Assembly: GCA_004151065.3 (NCBI GenBank)
Contig: NWUY0300025932.1
Span: 36,513-46,614, forward strand
Origin: Larix sibirica
Taxonomy: Eukaryota > Streptophyta > Pinopsida > Pinales > Pinaceae
DNA length: 10,102 bases
Reading direction: 5' to 3'
Within the stretch, counting starts at the first letter, position 1. Every line of letters begins with the position of its first letter. The translations under genes were made by a program, and so were the position numbers. Below are positions 1 to 7,866 of this stretch, in pieces. The notes under the pieces are model-generated. The model was not told the DNA's origin. It made no database searches and saw nothing but the letters and a program-made list of their open reading frames with translations.

Positions 1-18
1 ATATATATATATATATAT
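1..18. repeat. (AT)9 dinucleotide microsatellite
   Basis: The window opens inside a pure AT tract of nine visible units, so its true left end is outside the window. It directly borders the 3' side of the minus-strand SINE-like element and may be that element's tail or part of a duplicated AT-rich target. Confidence 0.95.
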
Positions 19-259
19 TTTCATGTGGTTCACCATGATAGGCTACGTCCATAGTAAATATCCGTTACTCATGGGGTGAGCAACCATTTAATATTCCGAC
101 AGGCCCCAACGACAAGGCATCAATCACGAGAAGTGGCTCACAAGCCTAATTTATCATTACAATCTTGGCTCCCAAGGAGCACATGTCCGACGAAATTTGA
201 ACCCGGGTGGGGAGTGTGACAACACCAGCTCCCTACCACCCGATCTACGCCTCATGGAC
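19..259 (-). mobile_element. tRNA-derived SINE-like element, minus strand
   Basis: Read on the minus strand, this block starts near position 259 with a tRNA-like head. A box A-like stretch (TGGTAGGGAGCTGG, 238 to 225) is followed about 20 bases later by a box B-like stretch (GGGTTCAAATTTC, 205 to 193), the spacing and order of an internal RNA polymerase III promoter. The roughly 170 bases beyond box B are unrelated to tRNA and run into an A-rich then (AT)n end at position 1, as expected for a SINE body and tail. The GC-richer block contrasts with the AT-rich DNA around it. It has no coding capacity; a SINE would rely on LINE enzymes supplied in trans. The exact ends and family are not established, and a fragment of another repeat that happens to carry a box B match is the main alternative. 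Confidence 0.6.
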
Positions 260-273
260 ATATATATATATAT
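260..273. repeat. (AT)7 dinucleotide microsatellite
   Basis: A pure AT tract abuts the 5' end of the minus-strand SINE-like element. Together with the AT tract at the window's left edge it brackets the element on both sides. Confidence 0.95.
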
Positions 274-280
274 CTTTTGT

Positions 281-314
281 CTCTCTCTATGTGTGTGTGT
301 GTGTGTGTGTGTGT
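281..314. repeat. Compound (CT)4-AT-(GT)12 microsatellite
   Basis: Four CT units, one AT, then twelve uninterrupted GT units, followed by TTGT. Such tracts mutate by slippage and are usually length-polymorphic. No gene adjoins it. Confidence 0.95.
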
Positions 315-885
315 TTGTAAGAACTAGTATAAACTGAACTTATTTAAATGAAGTCAATTGCACTTATAGTTCTCTCACACTTTCTAACAAGATTATAAAC
401 TCAATCGCCATGAGGTGAGATGTGGGTGTTCTCTAAATCCATCTCCTATAAGGTTGCATGCGGCATTTTCCCCTTTGTAGTCATCTCTATATGTTTCCAA
501 GGTTTAACATAACTCTCAATTATGGTTTTGGAGACCTTTGGGTGGAATCTACATTGTTGATACAAACTAGACAAAAACATGATTACTTCCTTCCAATAAA
601 TGAAAATGTGATGCAAATTCATTTGTCCTAATAAAGCACAAACTCCTAGTCCCACGTATAATGGCAATATCCCATGGAATAGATTCATTGGTATCCTTAG
701 TCCCATTATTCAAAAGAAATAATAGAAACACATGTATTATCCTTTGTTGTAATACACTTGGTGCATTGATTGTGATGCACTTTGACTTTACCAAAGCATA
801 CAAGATATGGAATTATTATTTCCTTTGAATCTTCCCCTCCCTAGGTTATTTGTTTTCTCTCTGTACCCCACCCCCTCACAATGAC
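315..885. other. Spacer with no supported gene
   Basis: AT-rich sequence with no open frame I can support as a gene. Two overlapping minus-strand open frames of 86 and 78 codons (446-706 and 567-803) exist, but they lie in different frames, resemble nothing I recognise, and have no visible promoter. A decayed repeat fragment on the minus strand cannot be excluded. Confidence 0.6.
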
Positions 886-955
886 CTTATGATTCTTCAC
901 TTCAAGTTCTATCATGCCTTCACAGTTAGCTTATGATTCTTCACATCAAGTTCTA
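886..955. repeat. 26-bp direct repeat, 44-bp period
   Basis: A 26-base unit beginning CTTATGATTCTTCAC occurs at 886-911 and 930-955 with one mismatch, separated by 18 unrelated bases. It looks like a local duplication whose spacer part has diverged or been replaced. No dyad symmetry or coding role is apparent. Confidence 0.85.
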
Positions 956-1072
956 CGTACTGTAGTCTCGTCAATGATAAGTTGGAACTCTTTAGAAGAA
1001 TGGCATTGGAATTGTGTGGAAATATGAGAACAATTTCATAACATGTAAATTTTTTATCTTGGACTTTGTGAA

Positions 1073-1180
1073 AATGCTAATATGACAATATATGGATGTG
1101 AATAAGATGTTATTGTGATGCTAAAAAATGCAAATATGATGCTATGTGGATATAAATAAGATGCCATTTTGACACAAGAC
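1073..1180. repeat. Diverged 54-bp tandem duplication
   Basis: Two adjacent copies (1073-1126 and 1127-1180) align without gaps and share AATGC-AATATGA, TGGAT-T-AATAAGATG and similar blocks, with scattered substitutions. The level of divergence suggests an old duplication in non-coding DNA. Confidence 0.75.
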
Positions 1181-1699
1181 ACACACATTTGGTTCATACG
1201 ATGCACAAGCAACTCCAACATGATGCGCAAATGACACCACATGATACATAATAGAATAACACATTTTTTAAAATATTTGAGTGTCACGACTATGACGAAA
1301 AAACATGACACATTCCAACTAGGGTGATTGAGGGTCACAACAACACCACGTCCTAGTATTGTAATAGTGAGAGAAACTATAGAGAACAAATCACAAAGTA
1401 AGGGATGTGCCTACGTAGGGCAAGGCATCTATGGAAGGGGAGTCTCTACATCAACAATCTATACATAGGGTTTTTTGGTTTATGGAAAGAGTGGAGTCTT
1501 GTCAACATTAATGTAGGTGTAGTAGGTAGCATTAGAACTTGTATTTAGTACCACATAGGCCACTCTTGAACCTATCATATTGCATCTATGTCTTAAAAAT
1601 TGTTGCAAAACTAATATCTTGTCTTTCATTTATGACCATATCTAGGGTAGATATGTTGGGGGTTTAGGTCATTTATGCAAGAGGGAAAGATCAACGACC
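1181..1699. other. Spacer upstream of the relic gene, no gene seen
   Basis: Short motifs of the type ATGATGCNCA recur around 1199-1245, but there is no regular array. I could not identify a convincing TATA box, and no open frame stands out on the plus strand before 1700. If the downstream relic ever had its own promoter and 5' untranslated region, they would lie here, but nothing in the sequence marks them. Confidence 0.5.
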
Positions 1700-3191
1700 A
1701 TGATGGCATATGATTCAAACAATGTTGGTCCTCGTAAAAAGCAAGCCTCTATTGGTCATGTTTGGGAAATAATCCCTATCAGTTGAATATCAAAGACTTG
1801 TGAATTACAATAATTGTATAAACAAACTTGAACAAGTTAGAGTTGTAGATATCAACCTAAGAAGGACAATACCATCAAATGAACCAAGGTTTAGGCATCA
1901 TAGTTTGGAGACTACGAAAATATTGTAGAAGTATTTAATGGGAGAGCATAATTTGTTGCCGAGGAGGTGGTAACTTTATAAGGGTGGTGTTTAGAATATT
2001 TATGTACTTGAGTGTTGGGAAAATGCAACCCCGCACAGGACCAACAACTAGTAGGGTCATGGTGGGTTGTAGGACCTAGAAGGACAAGGCAAGGGAGTAA
2101 AAGGCCCCAATCACAATGTAAAGGGACCTCGTCTATCTGATATATGTGCTCAATCCATGGGTGCATCTTGCTTGCAAGGATGAGCATTTGAAGCGATACG
2201 AGGAGCAAGTCTAGTTGATGGACTATGACATCCACAACCACATCTTATTCCCTAAATTTGTGTTAAATAAATACTTGGAGATGAGGGGGGTCATTCACAA
2301 TTGTTATAGCCATTTAGACTCCTATTTAAATCAATAATAACAAGCCTTCTACATATCCCATGGTTTGGGGCCTCTGCTATGGTAGTGAATTATGTGAGGT
2401 TGTTGTTGTTGAGGACTCACAACTTTATCATAAGATCACCATTAATGAGGATAACATGAATGCTATCACTGGGTTGCCACAGGATGGAGAATATTCTAGT
2501 GATACTTCTTTGCTCAAATCACCATGTAGAAGGAAGGGGCCACATGAGAGGAACATACATATTTGTGCTTTAAATATGGCATGAATAAGTCTCAACAAGG
2601 ATATATGATATCCTCGATCAATAGTCTATTGGTCAATATGGTGGGGTAGTTATTGTCTACCATGGTGTTGTAGACCCATTGAATAGGGGAATGCTTGAAA
2701 CAAACCTAGTTCATGTTGTGGATGTATGTATAGTTGGACTGAGGTTAAACTGAGTTTCATACCTCACCAATGAAGTCCTAAAAAATTGCATTGACACATG
2801 GGATAGGAACTAGGACTTCCGCTACATAAATTTCTTCTTGCTACTCACATTTCATGGTGGGTATATTTGGTTGGTATCAACCTTTATTCATGTAGCCTCT
2901 AGGCTAAGTTGATTTTAGCTTACTGCAAAGGCTTGTCACGTATTATGGACAAGGCTATGCAGGTCATGTCGACACTATATTCGAGGTGCACTACCAAGTC
3001 ATGTATAACATTGTTATATAGACCACTAAGAACCCCAAGGCCATGATTGATATGCATGGTCTCTAGTACTGGTTTGAAGTAAGCTGACGCTTATATCACA
3101 TGATGCCATAGCTAACGGGTGATAACATGAACATTGAAGTAGAAGTTGAGGTGTTGGACTTCATGCTGACATTGAAGCGTGTATAGTGAGC
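1700..3191 (+). pseudogene. N-terminal, globular-looking portion of the relic
   Basis: Readable blocks are, in order: 1700-2110 (starting MMAYDSNNVGPRKKQ); 2110-2355 with DLVYLIYVLNPWVH and later FPKFVLNKYLEMRG; 2360-2584 with the compact block ITINEDNMNAITGLPQDGEY; 2598-2935 with GVVIVYHGVVDPLN and INFFLLLTFHGGYIWL, which is hydrophobic enough to be a buried core or membrane-like segment; and 2953-3191 with GYAGHVDTIFEVHYQVMYN. Composition is balanced with many aromatic residues, as in folded domains. The pattern of a strand followed by IN...ITGLP is reminiscent of short I-N-x-L-L-G-L-P motifs in plant transposon-associated proteins, but this is a weak resemblance and not a family assignment. 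Indels shift the frame near 2110, 2360, 2590, 2940 and 3188. Confidence 0.6.
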
Positions 3192-4108
3192 CATCAAGTG
3201 GTCAAACTAAGCAACAAAAGAGCAAAAGAAGCAAGGAAATAGGACCCTACAACACGTAGACACAAGAGAGGGAGGTTGTGCATGAGGCTCAAGGAAGTGA
3301 ACTGGCTCGCCATAAAGGAAGATGAGGCATCGACACCCACTAAGTTGGATGACTCAAAAGCACAAAGAAGATTGGGGCCCATTATCATCAATGAGAGGGA
3401 AGTTAACCCAATATCCAAAAAGCCTCTACTACCTCCTCTTCCTACATTGACACATACAACAATAGGTGACGTAATATCTTGGTGTCACTATCGGGAAGAG
3501 CATTGGCATGGTTTCCTAAGAGCAAGATACCCTCTTGTAGCATGGCGGTATGTTGAGATCATCACTATTGTAGCTCCAACAATCTCTCTAATAGCATGTG
3601 GCAGGAGAGGGAGGGATTCTTTAGGTGGGAACAATGATGGTGCCTTGCCCAACATTACAACTACAGGTGCTGCCGAGGGAGGGATTCTTTAGGTGGGAAC
3701 AATGAGGGTGCCACGCCCAACATTACAACTACAGGTGTTGCTGAGCACCCCACCACAACCTGTGTTGGTAGCATTAACAATCCTAGTTTTGAGGGCCATG
3801 GAGGAGTTGGACTCAGATGAATTTGGTCAAGGTTGCCATAAGGTAGAAGAAGGAGAAAAAGTGCAATCACTAGGAGACATATCGTTCATTGACTTGTCAT
3901 AAGAGGAGTAATAATAAGAAGTAGGATATGGTGGGGTGACTATTGAAGGTATCCGAGTAGTGATGCCCCCACCACCATGGCCCCAAACAAAGGTATGAGC
4001 AAGAACTTTGGGTAGCTATGTGGGGAAAAAGTATAATGGCACGAGAGAGTTTAACATAAAGGAATCTAAGGAATTAGTAGTTTCATCAGGTAAATGTCTA
4101 GATGGACG
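3186..4108 (+). pseudogene. Basic and proline-rich middle portion of the relic
   Basis: Frame 3 opens with a Lys/Arg-rich stretch (KLSNKRAKEARK, then RRHKRGR), which could act as a nuclear-localisation or nucleic-acid-binding patch, and then KPLLPPLPTLTH. After 3500 comes VAWRYVEIITIVAPTISLI and a Gly/Asn-rich part that is hit by a 68-bp tandem duplication, leading to TAG at 3690-3692. Downstream the reading resumes as an acidic stretch (AMEELDSDEFGQG, from 3798) followed by four nearby TAA stops, then EVGYGGVTIEGIRVV and MPPPPWPQ, and SYVGKKYNGTREFNIKE up to about 4075. The proline-rich and low-complexity character suggests a flexible linker between the N-terminal domain and the C-terminal coiled coil. 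Confidence 0.55.
3607..3742 (+). repeat. 68-bp tandem duplication inside the relic
   Basis: Copies at 3607-3674 and 3675-3742 align gap-free with only a handful of differences (for example GATGGTGCCTTG against GAGGGTGCCACG). Since 68 is not a multiple of three, reading through the second copy moves to another frame and immediately meets TAG at 3690-3692. The low divergence suggests the duplication is younger than much of the decay around it. Confidence 0.95.
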
Positions 4109-4639
4109 ATGATGGAAAGGGGGAAGGAACAAGAGGAGGTGATATATAAGTACATCCATCTACACTTGGAACCATGTAAGGAATCTACCCTCTTGTCATT
4201 GGCCATGCCACTTTTGTAGCCTAAGGTCCATGCAGTCTACAACCTTCAAGCTGCATTGCGAGCCTTTGGGTCTTGTTATGAGTTTGAGTTCCATAGTGAG
4301 AAAAATGAATACATCGAAAAGTTAGTGGAGGAAGGAGGTAATAAAGCATAATTTTTTGACATATCACAAGTTTCCATCACCATGGAAGAGGCTTGCAAGG
4401 GAGTTTTCGTCTGAACATAACATGTTGTAGATCTTTAGAAGAAGGACCTTCGCTCCCTTACCAAGATTATAACAAAGTCAACCAAGGAAATGCATAGTAA
4501 GTTCAAGAACAAGAATAATTACATCAAGGACCTATAGATCTAGAACTTGTGCTTCAAGGAGTAGTTTGAGAAGATGTGAGATGAAAAAGAGGTGTTGCAC
4601 ATCCTGGTGGAGTAGTCCATGGAGAATGAAGGTCACTGG

Positions 4640-4731
4640 AAAAGGTAAATGAAGGGGGTCATCGCGACATTAGGGAGAACCAAGAAAAAGGTAAGTGAAG
4701 GGGGTCATCGCGACATTAGGGAGAACCAAGA
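4640..4731 (+). repeat. 46-bp tandem duplication inside the relic
   Basis: The unit AAAGGTAAATGAAGGGGGTC... at 4640-4685 recurs at 4686-4731 with about one substitution. The length is one more than a multiple of three. Its second half is shared with the neighbouring 113-bp duplication, so the segment starting CGACATTAGGGAGAACC occurs three times (4665, 4711 and 4824). Confidence 0.95.
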
Positions 4732-4934
4732 AATAGGCTAAATACATAAGAGCAAGAGAAGAAAGGCCCATGCCAAAGCTTCAAGGGTGTACATAGAGCT
4801 GTTAATTTGTTTCAAGAAGGTAGCGACGTTAGGGAGAACCAAGAAAGGGGCTAAATACATAAGAGTAAGAGAAGAAAGGTCCACGATGAAGCTTCAAGGG
4901 TGTAACGAGAGCTGTTAATTTGTTTCAAGATGGT
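4709..4934 (+). repeat. 113-bp tandem duplication inside the relic
   Basis: Copies at about 4709-4821 and 4822-4934 align at a constant offset of 113 with roughly ten differences. They share GGCTAAATACATAAGAG, GCTTCAAGGGTGTA and GTTAATTTGTTTCAAGA. It overlaps the 46-bp duplication and is more diverged, so it is probably the older of the two. The length is two more than a multiple of three. Confidence 0.95.
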
Positions 4935-5922
4935 ACTCCCTCATCTTCTATAAGCTTTCAAGATCAGTTAACAATTGAGTAGTGGTGCCATCAATGTGAC
5001 CACAACCCTATGCCAAGTCATATAACACAATAATGGGTTTGCTAGAATTAGTGACAGATGCAGAGCAAAGACAAGTAATTAAGAAAAAACAAAAAGAGGT
5101 AAGATTTGTAGCCACATAGGTCGAAGCACGTAGGAAATTGTCTAATAATAATTGATCTTGTGATTGTTGAAGCATGAGTGTAGATAGAGAGAACCTAGAG
5201 CTACTACAACTCAGGTGTTAGAGCTCATGGGCAAATTTCCAAAGGCACAATGACATTGTGATGGGACTTAAGTGGAGGATTCAACAATAGATTGACCAAC
5301 TAAAGGAAAAATCTGAGAAGGTTTACATTGAATCCATTGATTCAAATATTGCTGACAAGATGGAGTAAGCGGAAAACATTACTTTAAAGCAACATGCTCC
5401 AGAGGATGAGAAGAAAAAGTTGATGAATCTTACAAGGGATAAACTATCATGGAAATCACAGTCCTAGGAAGACGAAACAAAGAGTAGAAGTTACATTGGA
5501 ATCATTAACATAGGTTGTGCCCATTGAGTGGGACACTACATAAACAACTACGATCAAATGCACATAAAAGATACAAGATGCCATCACTGCTTATAAACTA
5601 GTGTTTGAATAGTTCGACAAGTTCAAGGACATTGCTAAACGAGAAATTGTTTACTTGGAGCCCATTTTGGAAGAGTAGTACATGACATCCAACTTAGGGA
5701 TAAGTTGGTAGGAGTGGTCAGGGCGTTGTTGTGGTCCTGTTTTTCCTAAGTATTGGTGTAGAGTCATAACTAGTAGAAGGCATACCCGCAAAGAACATGA
5801 GGTCAGATAAGCTTAAGTATGTGAAGTCACAAAATCTTGAGTACATGGAGACAAGGGAGTCATATCATAAACCTTTTGCACCTAGTCTCATTGACCCTTC
5901 ATGTATTTTGCTAAAGGTGTAG

Positions 5923-6180
5923 ACCCTCTTTTGTACAAGTGTGCTATGACTAATATAGTATAGTATATTCTAGAATCTTTTGTAACCATCACATTGGCCT
6001 ACACAAATGATGTTTTTATGTTAAAGCGAGTAAGTTGGGTCATTATTTTAGACAATGATGGTTGTTATTAGTTTCGTGCATAGTTAATGTCTTTACTATC
6101 CAACTTATATGTAATATATATTTTGCTTAATACAATGTATCATTGTCATGTTCATGTGTATCTTTTGTGATGTATCTTGG
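5923..6180. other. AT-rich region downstream of the relic, no gene
   Basis: T-rich sequence resembling a plant 3' untranslated or intergenic region. No canonical AATAAA was found close after the relic's last stop, and no frame supports a gene. It ends at CTTGG (6176-6180), the left member of the direct repeat flanking the candidate LTR. Confidence 0.5.
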
Positions 6181-6529
6181 TGATATATACATTGTTGTCT
6201 TTCCTGTGTATGATTTATGCTTTGCTAGCTTAAATGAGTGCAATTAAAGGTTAACTACTGGACTCTACCCCTCCATTACTCTCCAATGCGTTGCACACTA
6301 ATTAATCAACAATTATCCAATATGTCTCAGGTTAGATCTCCTTCCTTTGGAAGGCTGAATATGCCGACATACTATACTACCTCTAATAATTGTTAGACAC
6401 CTTCTATAAACCTTGGTTCTATCATACAACCCCCATCCTCCATTCGTATAAGGATCATAGTATATTAGTAATGTTATGTTATCACATACCAAGGATCATA
6501 ACGAATGTGAGGTAGGGAGGGAGAATATT

Positions 6530-6720
6530 TTATAGTTATAGAAACTAAATAAATTATGACCCAATAATAATAAATAAATTAAACTAAGAGCATATTAATT
6601 TCATGTGCACTTAAATTTTCAATATAAAAATATTCCCATTATAACAAAATAAGGAAAGAAGAAAGAAAAAACTAATAAAGAACAAAATCCCAATATAAGT
6701 AAATGTTATTGACAGTAAGA
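6530..6720. other. Very AT-rich, low-complexity tract
   Basis: This stretch includes (AAT)-type runs around 6563-6580 and a purine-rich run around 6649-6683. It carries no gene and stands out by base composition from the GC-richer relic upstream. Confidence 0.6.
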
Positions 6721-7045
6721 CTTATAATTAAATTTTGAAATCGTATAGATGCATCCATGGGCCCAAAAGACTATATAGCACATCATATAGAAAGCTTCAA
6801 CAATATTGTTTTTATTTTTTAAACGATGACAACTATTTATATTTATTAAAAACTTTACTGCAACTTTACCAAAATGACATTTAATACATGTTTCAAACAA
6901 GGATGTCTAACCTTGAAATAAAGCTTCTACAAGTCCACAAAAATACTATGCAAACAAAACTAAGTCAACTTGATCCAAAGCTTGTAGGTATAACTCTTAA
7001 TAAACCAACCAAATATAAATATAAATGAATGTAATATAGATAAAC

Positions 7046-7108
7046 AAGGGTGAGATTTAAAGCCCTAGCTAAGCGCCAGCAACTAACTGAAGCTATGCCA
7101 TTGAGGCA
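7046..7108 (-). mobile_element. Degenerate tRNA-like (SINE head-like) segment, minus strand
   Basis: On the minus strand TAGCTTCAGTTAG (7096 to 7084) resembles a pol III box A, and GGGCTTTAAATCTCACC (7064 to 7048) resembles a box B with the trailing CACC often seen after a tRNA T-arm, about 20 bases further on. The order and spacing fit a tRNA-derived head. It does not fold as a functional tRNA by eye: the T-loop consensus is damaged and no acceptor stem is apparent. A tail or target duplication could not be defined, so this is a fragment at best. Confidence 0.35.
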
Positions 7109-7627
7109 AAGCTGTAAACAAAAATTATTTGAGTGTTCATGATAGCGAAGAGTAACTAGAAGCATGTCTTATCGAGGGAATACAACACAACTTGAGATAA
7201 TGAATATGAGACCACAAAGGCAGGCCCTAAAGTTTGAGTATTTCATTTGAAATATGGTCAAAGTGGACCGAGGTTATTGCTTTGAGTCCCATAGAGCCAA
7301 AGATTGCTTCTTAACTTTCACATTGAACCTATCCTTCACCTCGTTGGATTTAATAACCCATGTCTTGAACTAGGTCTTTCATTTCTTAGTTACAATAAGT
7401 CACATTTCCATGAGTCATGACACTTTCCTTTTTCGCATTGATGGAGAATATCTTTAATCCATGAACTTTCCTTTCTAAACAATAACAACAATGTCAATAT
7501 ACCATGGAGGTAGTCTCTTTCCAAACAACGCAATGTGAAACTCTAAAGCCAATCTTTCTATGAAACCCAAGGCTTGAATTGATCGAGAGAGGCAAGAATG
7601 AATGAAAAAACTAAGAGCCCCAATCCC

Positions 7628-7634
7628 TTATATA
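7628..7634 (-). promoter_or_regulatory. TATA-box-like core promoter, minus strand
   Basis: The minus strand reads TTTGTATATAAGGG, a strong plant TATA box, followed about 25-45 bases later by a pyrimidine-rich stretch (AGTTTTTTCATTCATTC) suited to a transcription start. No intact minus-strand coding frame follows. The simplest reading is the U3/R promoter of the candidate LTR; a lost host gene promoter is the alternative. Confidence 0.4.
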
Positions 7635-7712
7635 CAAATCCCCATTAACACTTTGAGCACAAGGTATAACAACTAGTAATGTTAGGGATAATTGCTATCC
7701 TCCAACACTTGG

Positions 7713-7866
7713 ATTTGAGTGAGAATAGTACCATGCATTGATGCTTCCATGATGTGAGGAGTGATGAGGTAGGAGGGGTGATGAGAGGGGGTTTATTCCA
7801 TTATTGAGATTGACCTATAGCTCTTATGCGAGTGGCCGCAACCCTTTGAAACTTTGTGTTGCTGCA
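7713..7866. other. Short spacer before the exon-like patch
   Basis: Contains a purine-rich GATGAGG/GATGAGA-type cluster (about 7755-7790) and ends in TTTGTGTTGCTGCAG, which could serve as a 3' splice site. No gene is seen. Confidence 0.4.

Larger units (their letters stand above)
1700..5922 (+). pseudogene. Relic of one long unrecognised protein gene, multiply stopped and frameshifted
   Basis: A protein-like reading can be followed along the plus strand for about 4.2 kb by changing frame at indels. Frame 2 covers 1700 to about 2110, frame 1 to about 2390, frame 2 2360-2584, frame 3 2598-2935, frame 1 2953-3191, frame 3 3186 to about 4108, frame 2 4109-5527, frame 3 5526 to about 5760, and frame 1 to TAG at 5920-5922. 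Within each stretch the codons read as normal protein, broken mainly by TAG, TAA and TGA at places where Gln, Arg or Trp codons would fit. The first plausible starts are ATG at 1700 and 1703. The conceptual product is about 1,300 residues: globular-looking N-terminal half, basic and proline-rich linker, charged coiled-coil-like C-terminal part. I do not recognise the family. A decayed transposon ORF or a lineage-specific repeated gene family are both possible. Some frame-switch points are uncertain by tens of bases. Confidence 0.7.
4109..5922 (+). pseudogene. C-terminal, Lys/Glu-rich coiled-coil-like portion of the relic
   Basis: This is the best-preserved part: one frame (2) holds from 4109 to 5527 apart from a duplicated interval. 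It begins MMERGKEQEEVIYKYIHLHL, then HAVYNLQAALRAFGSCYEFE. From about 4440 it becomes highly charged (KKDLRSLTKIITKSTKEMHS, FEKM-DEKEVLHILVE, and after 5270 IDQLKEKSEKVYIES), with spaced Leu, Ile and Val compatible with heptad coiled coil. A shift near 5526 leads to KFKDIAKREIVYLEP..LEE, and a second near 5760 leads to DKLKYVKSQNLEYMETRESY and the end SLIDPSCILLKV before TAG at 5920-5922. By hand count frame 2 holds about 10 TAG, 5 TAA and 6 TGA before its final TGA. It cannot be translated as it stands. Confidence 0.65.
6181..7707 (-). mobile_element. Candidate decayed solo LTR, minus strand
   Basis: Read on the minus strand, the block starts TGTTGGAGGATAGC at 7707, a typical LTR start, has a TATA box about 73 bases in, and AATAAA-like signals on the minus strand near 6810 and 6845. 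It ends ...TATATATCA at 6181. It is bracketed by the 5-bp direct repeat CTTGG at 6176-6180 and 7708-7712, the usual target duplication length for LTR retrotransposons. No internal region, primer binding site or polyprotein fragment is adjacent, hence solo LTR. The evidence is thin: five bases plus TG...CA can occur by chance over this distance, and without a second LTR copy the right end is the better supported one. Confidence 0.27.

Noticed and set aside
193-238. A functional tRNA gene on the minus strand
   Set aside because: Box A- and box B-like blocks are present, but the flanks do not form an acceptor stem and the sequence continues as a SINE-like body.
446-803. Two overlapping minus-strand open frames (86 and 78 codons)
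   Set aside because: They compete in different frames and match nothing I know. A decayed coding fragment is possible, but the sequence does not allow a choice of frame.
1054-1389. Minus-strand open frame of 111 codons
   Set aside because: It runs through the 54-bp duplication, is rich in Ile, Val, Thr and Ser from AT-rich DNA, and has no recognisable domain, promoter or codon pattern of a gene.
1912-2241. Minus-strand open frame of 109 codons
   Set aside because: It lies antisense to the relic. Plus-strand TAG and TAA do not create stops on that frame, so it stays open by chance. No motif is visible.
3194-3418. Minus-strand open frame of 74 codons, and the similar one at 3661-3870
   Set aside because: Both are antisense shadows of the plus-strand relic; one crosses the 68-bp duplication. 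The Leu/Ser-rich composition is typical of the complement of Lys/Glu-rich coding sequence.
1700-5922. A reassigned genetic code with TAG/TAA read as Gln, as in some ciliates
   Set aside because: TGA also interrupts the frames, there are several indel frameshifts and non-triplet duplications, and the surrounding SINE-like and microsatellite sequence looks like plant DNA. Decay explains it better.
1700-5922. An LTR retrotransposon or DNA transposon identity for the relic
   Set aside because: I found no flanking LTR pair, no reverse transcriptase, integrase or protease signature, no DDE catalytic pattern and no convincing terminal repeats. The resemblance is architectural only, so no class is assigned.
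1652-7707. Terminal inverted repeat TGTTGGGGG at 1652 and its near-complement CCTCCAACA at 7707, suggesting one transposon spanning the relic
   Set aside because: The match is only about nine bases with one mismatch, it does not extend inward, and the flanks (AGATA and CTTGG) are not a target duplication.
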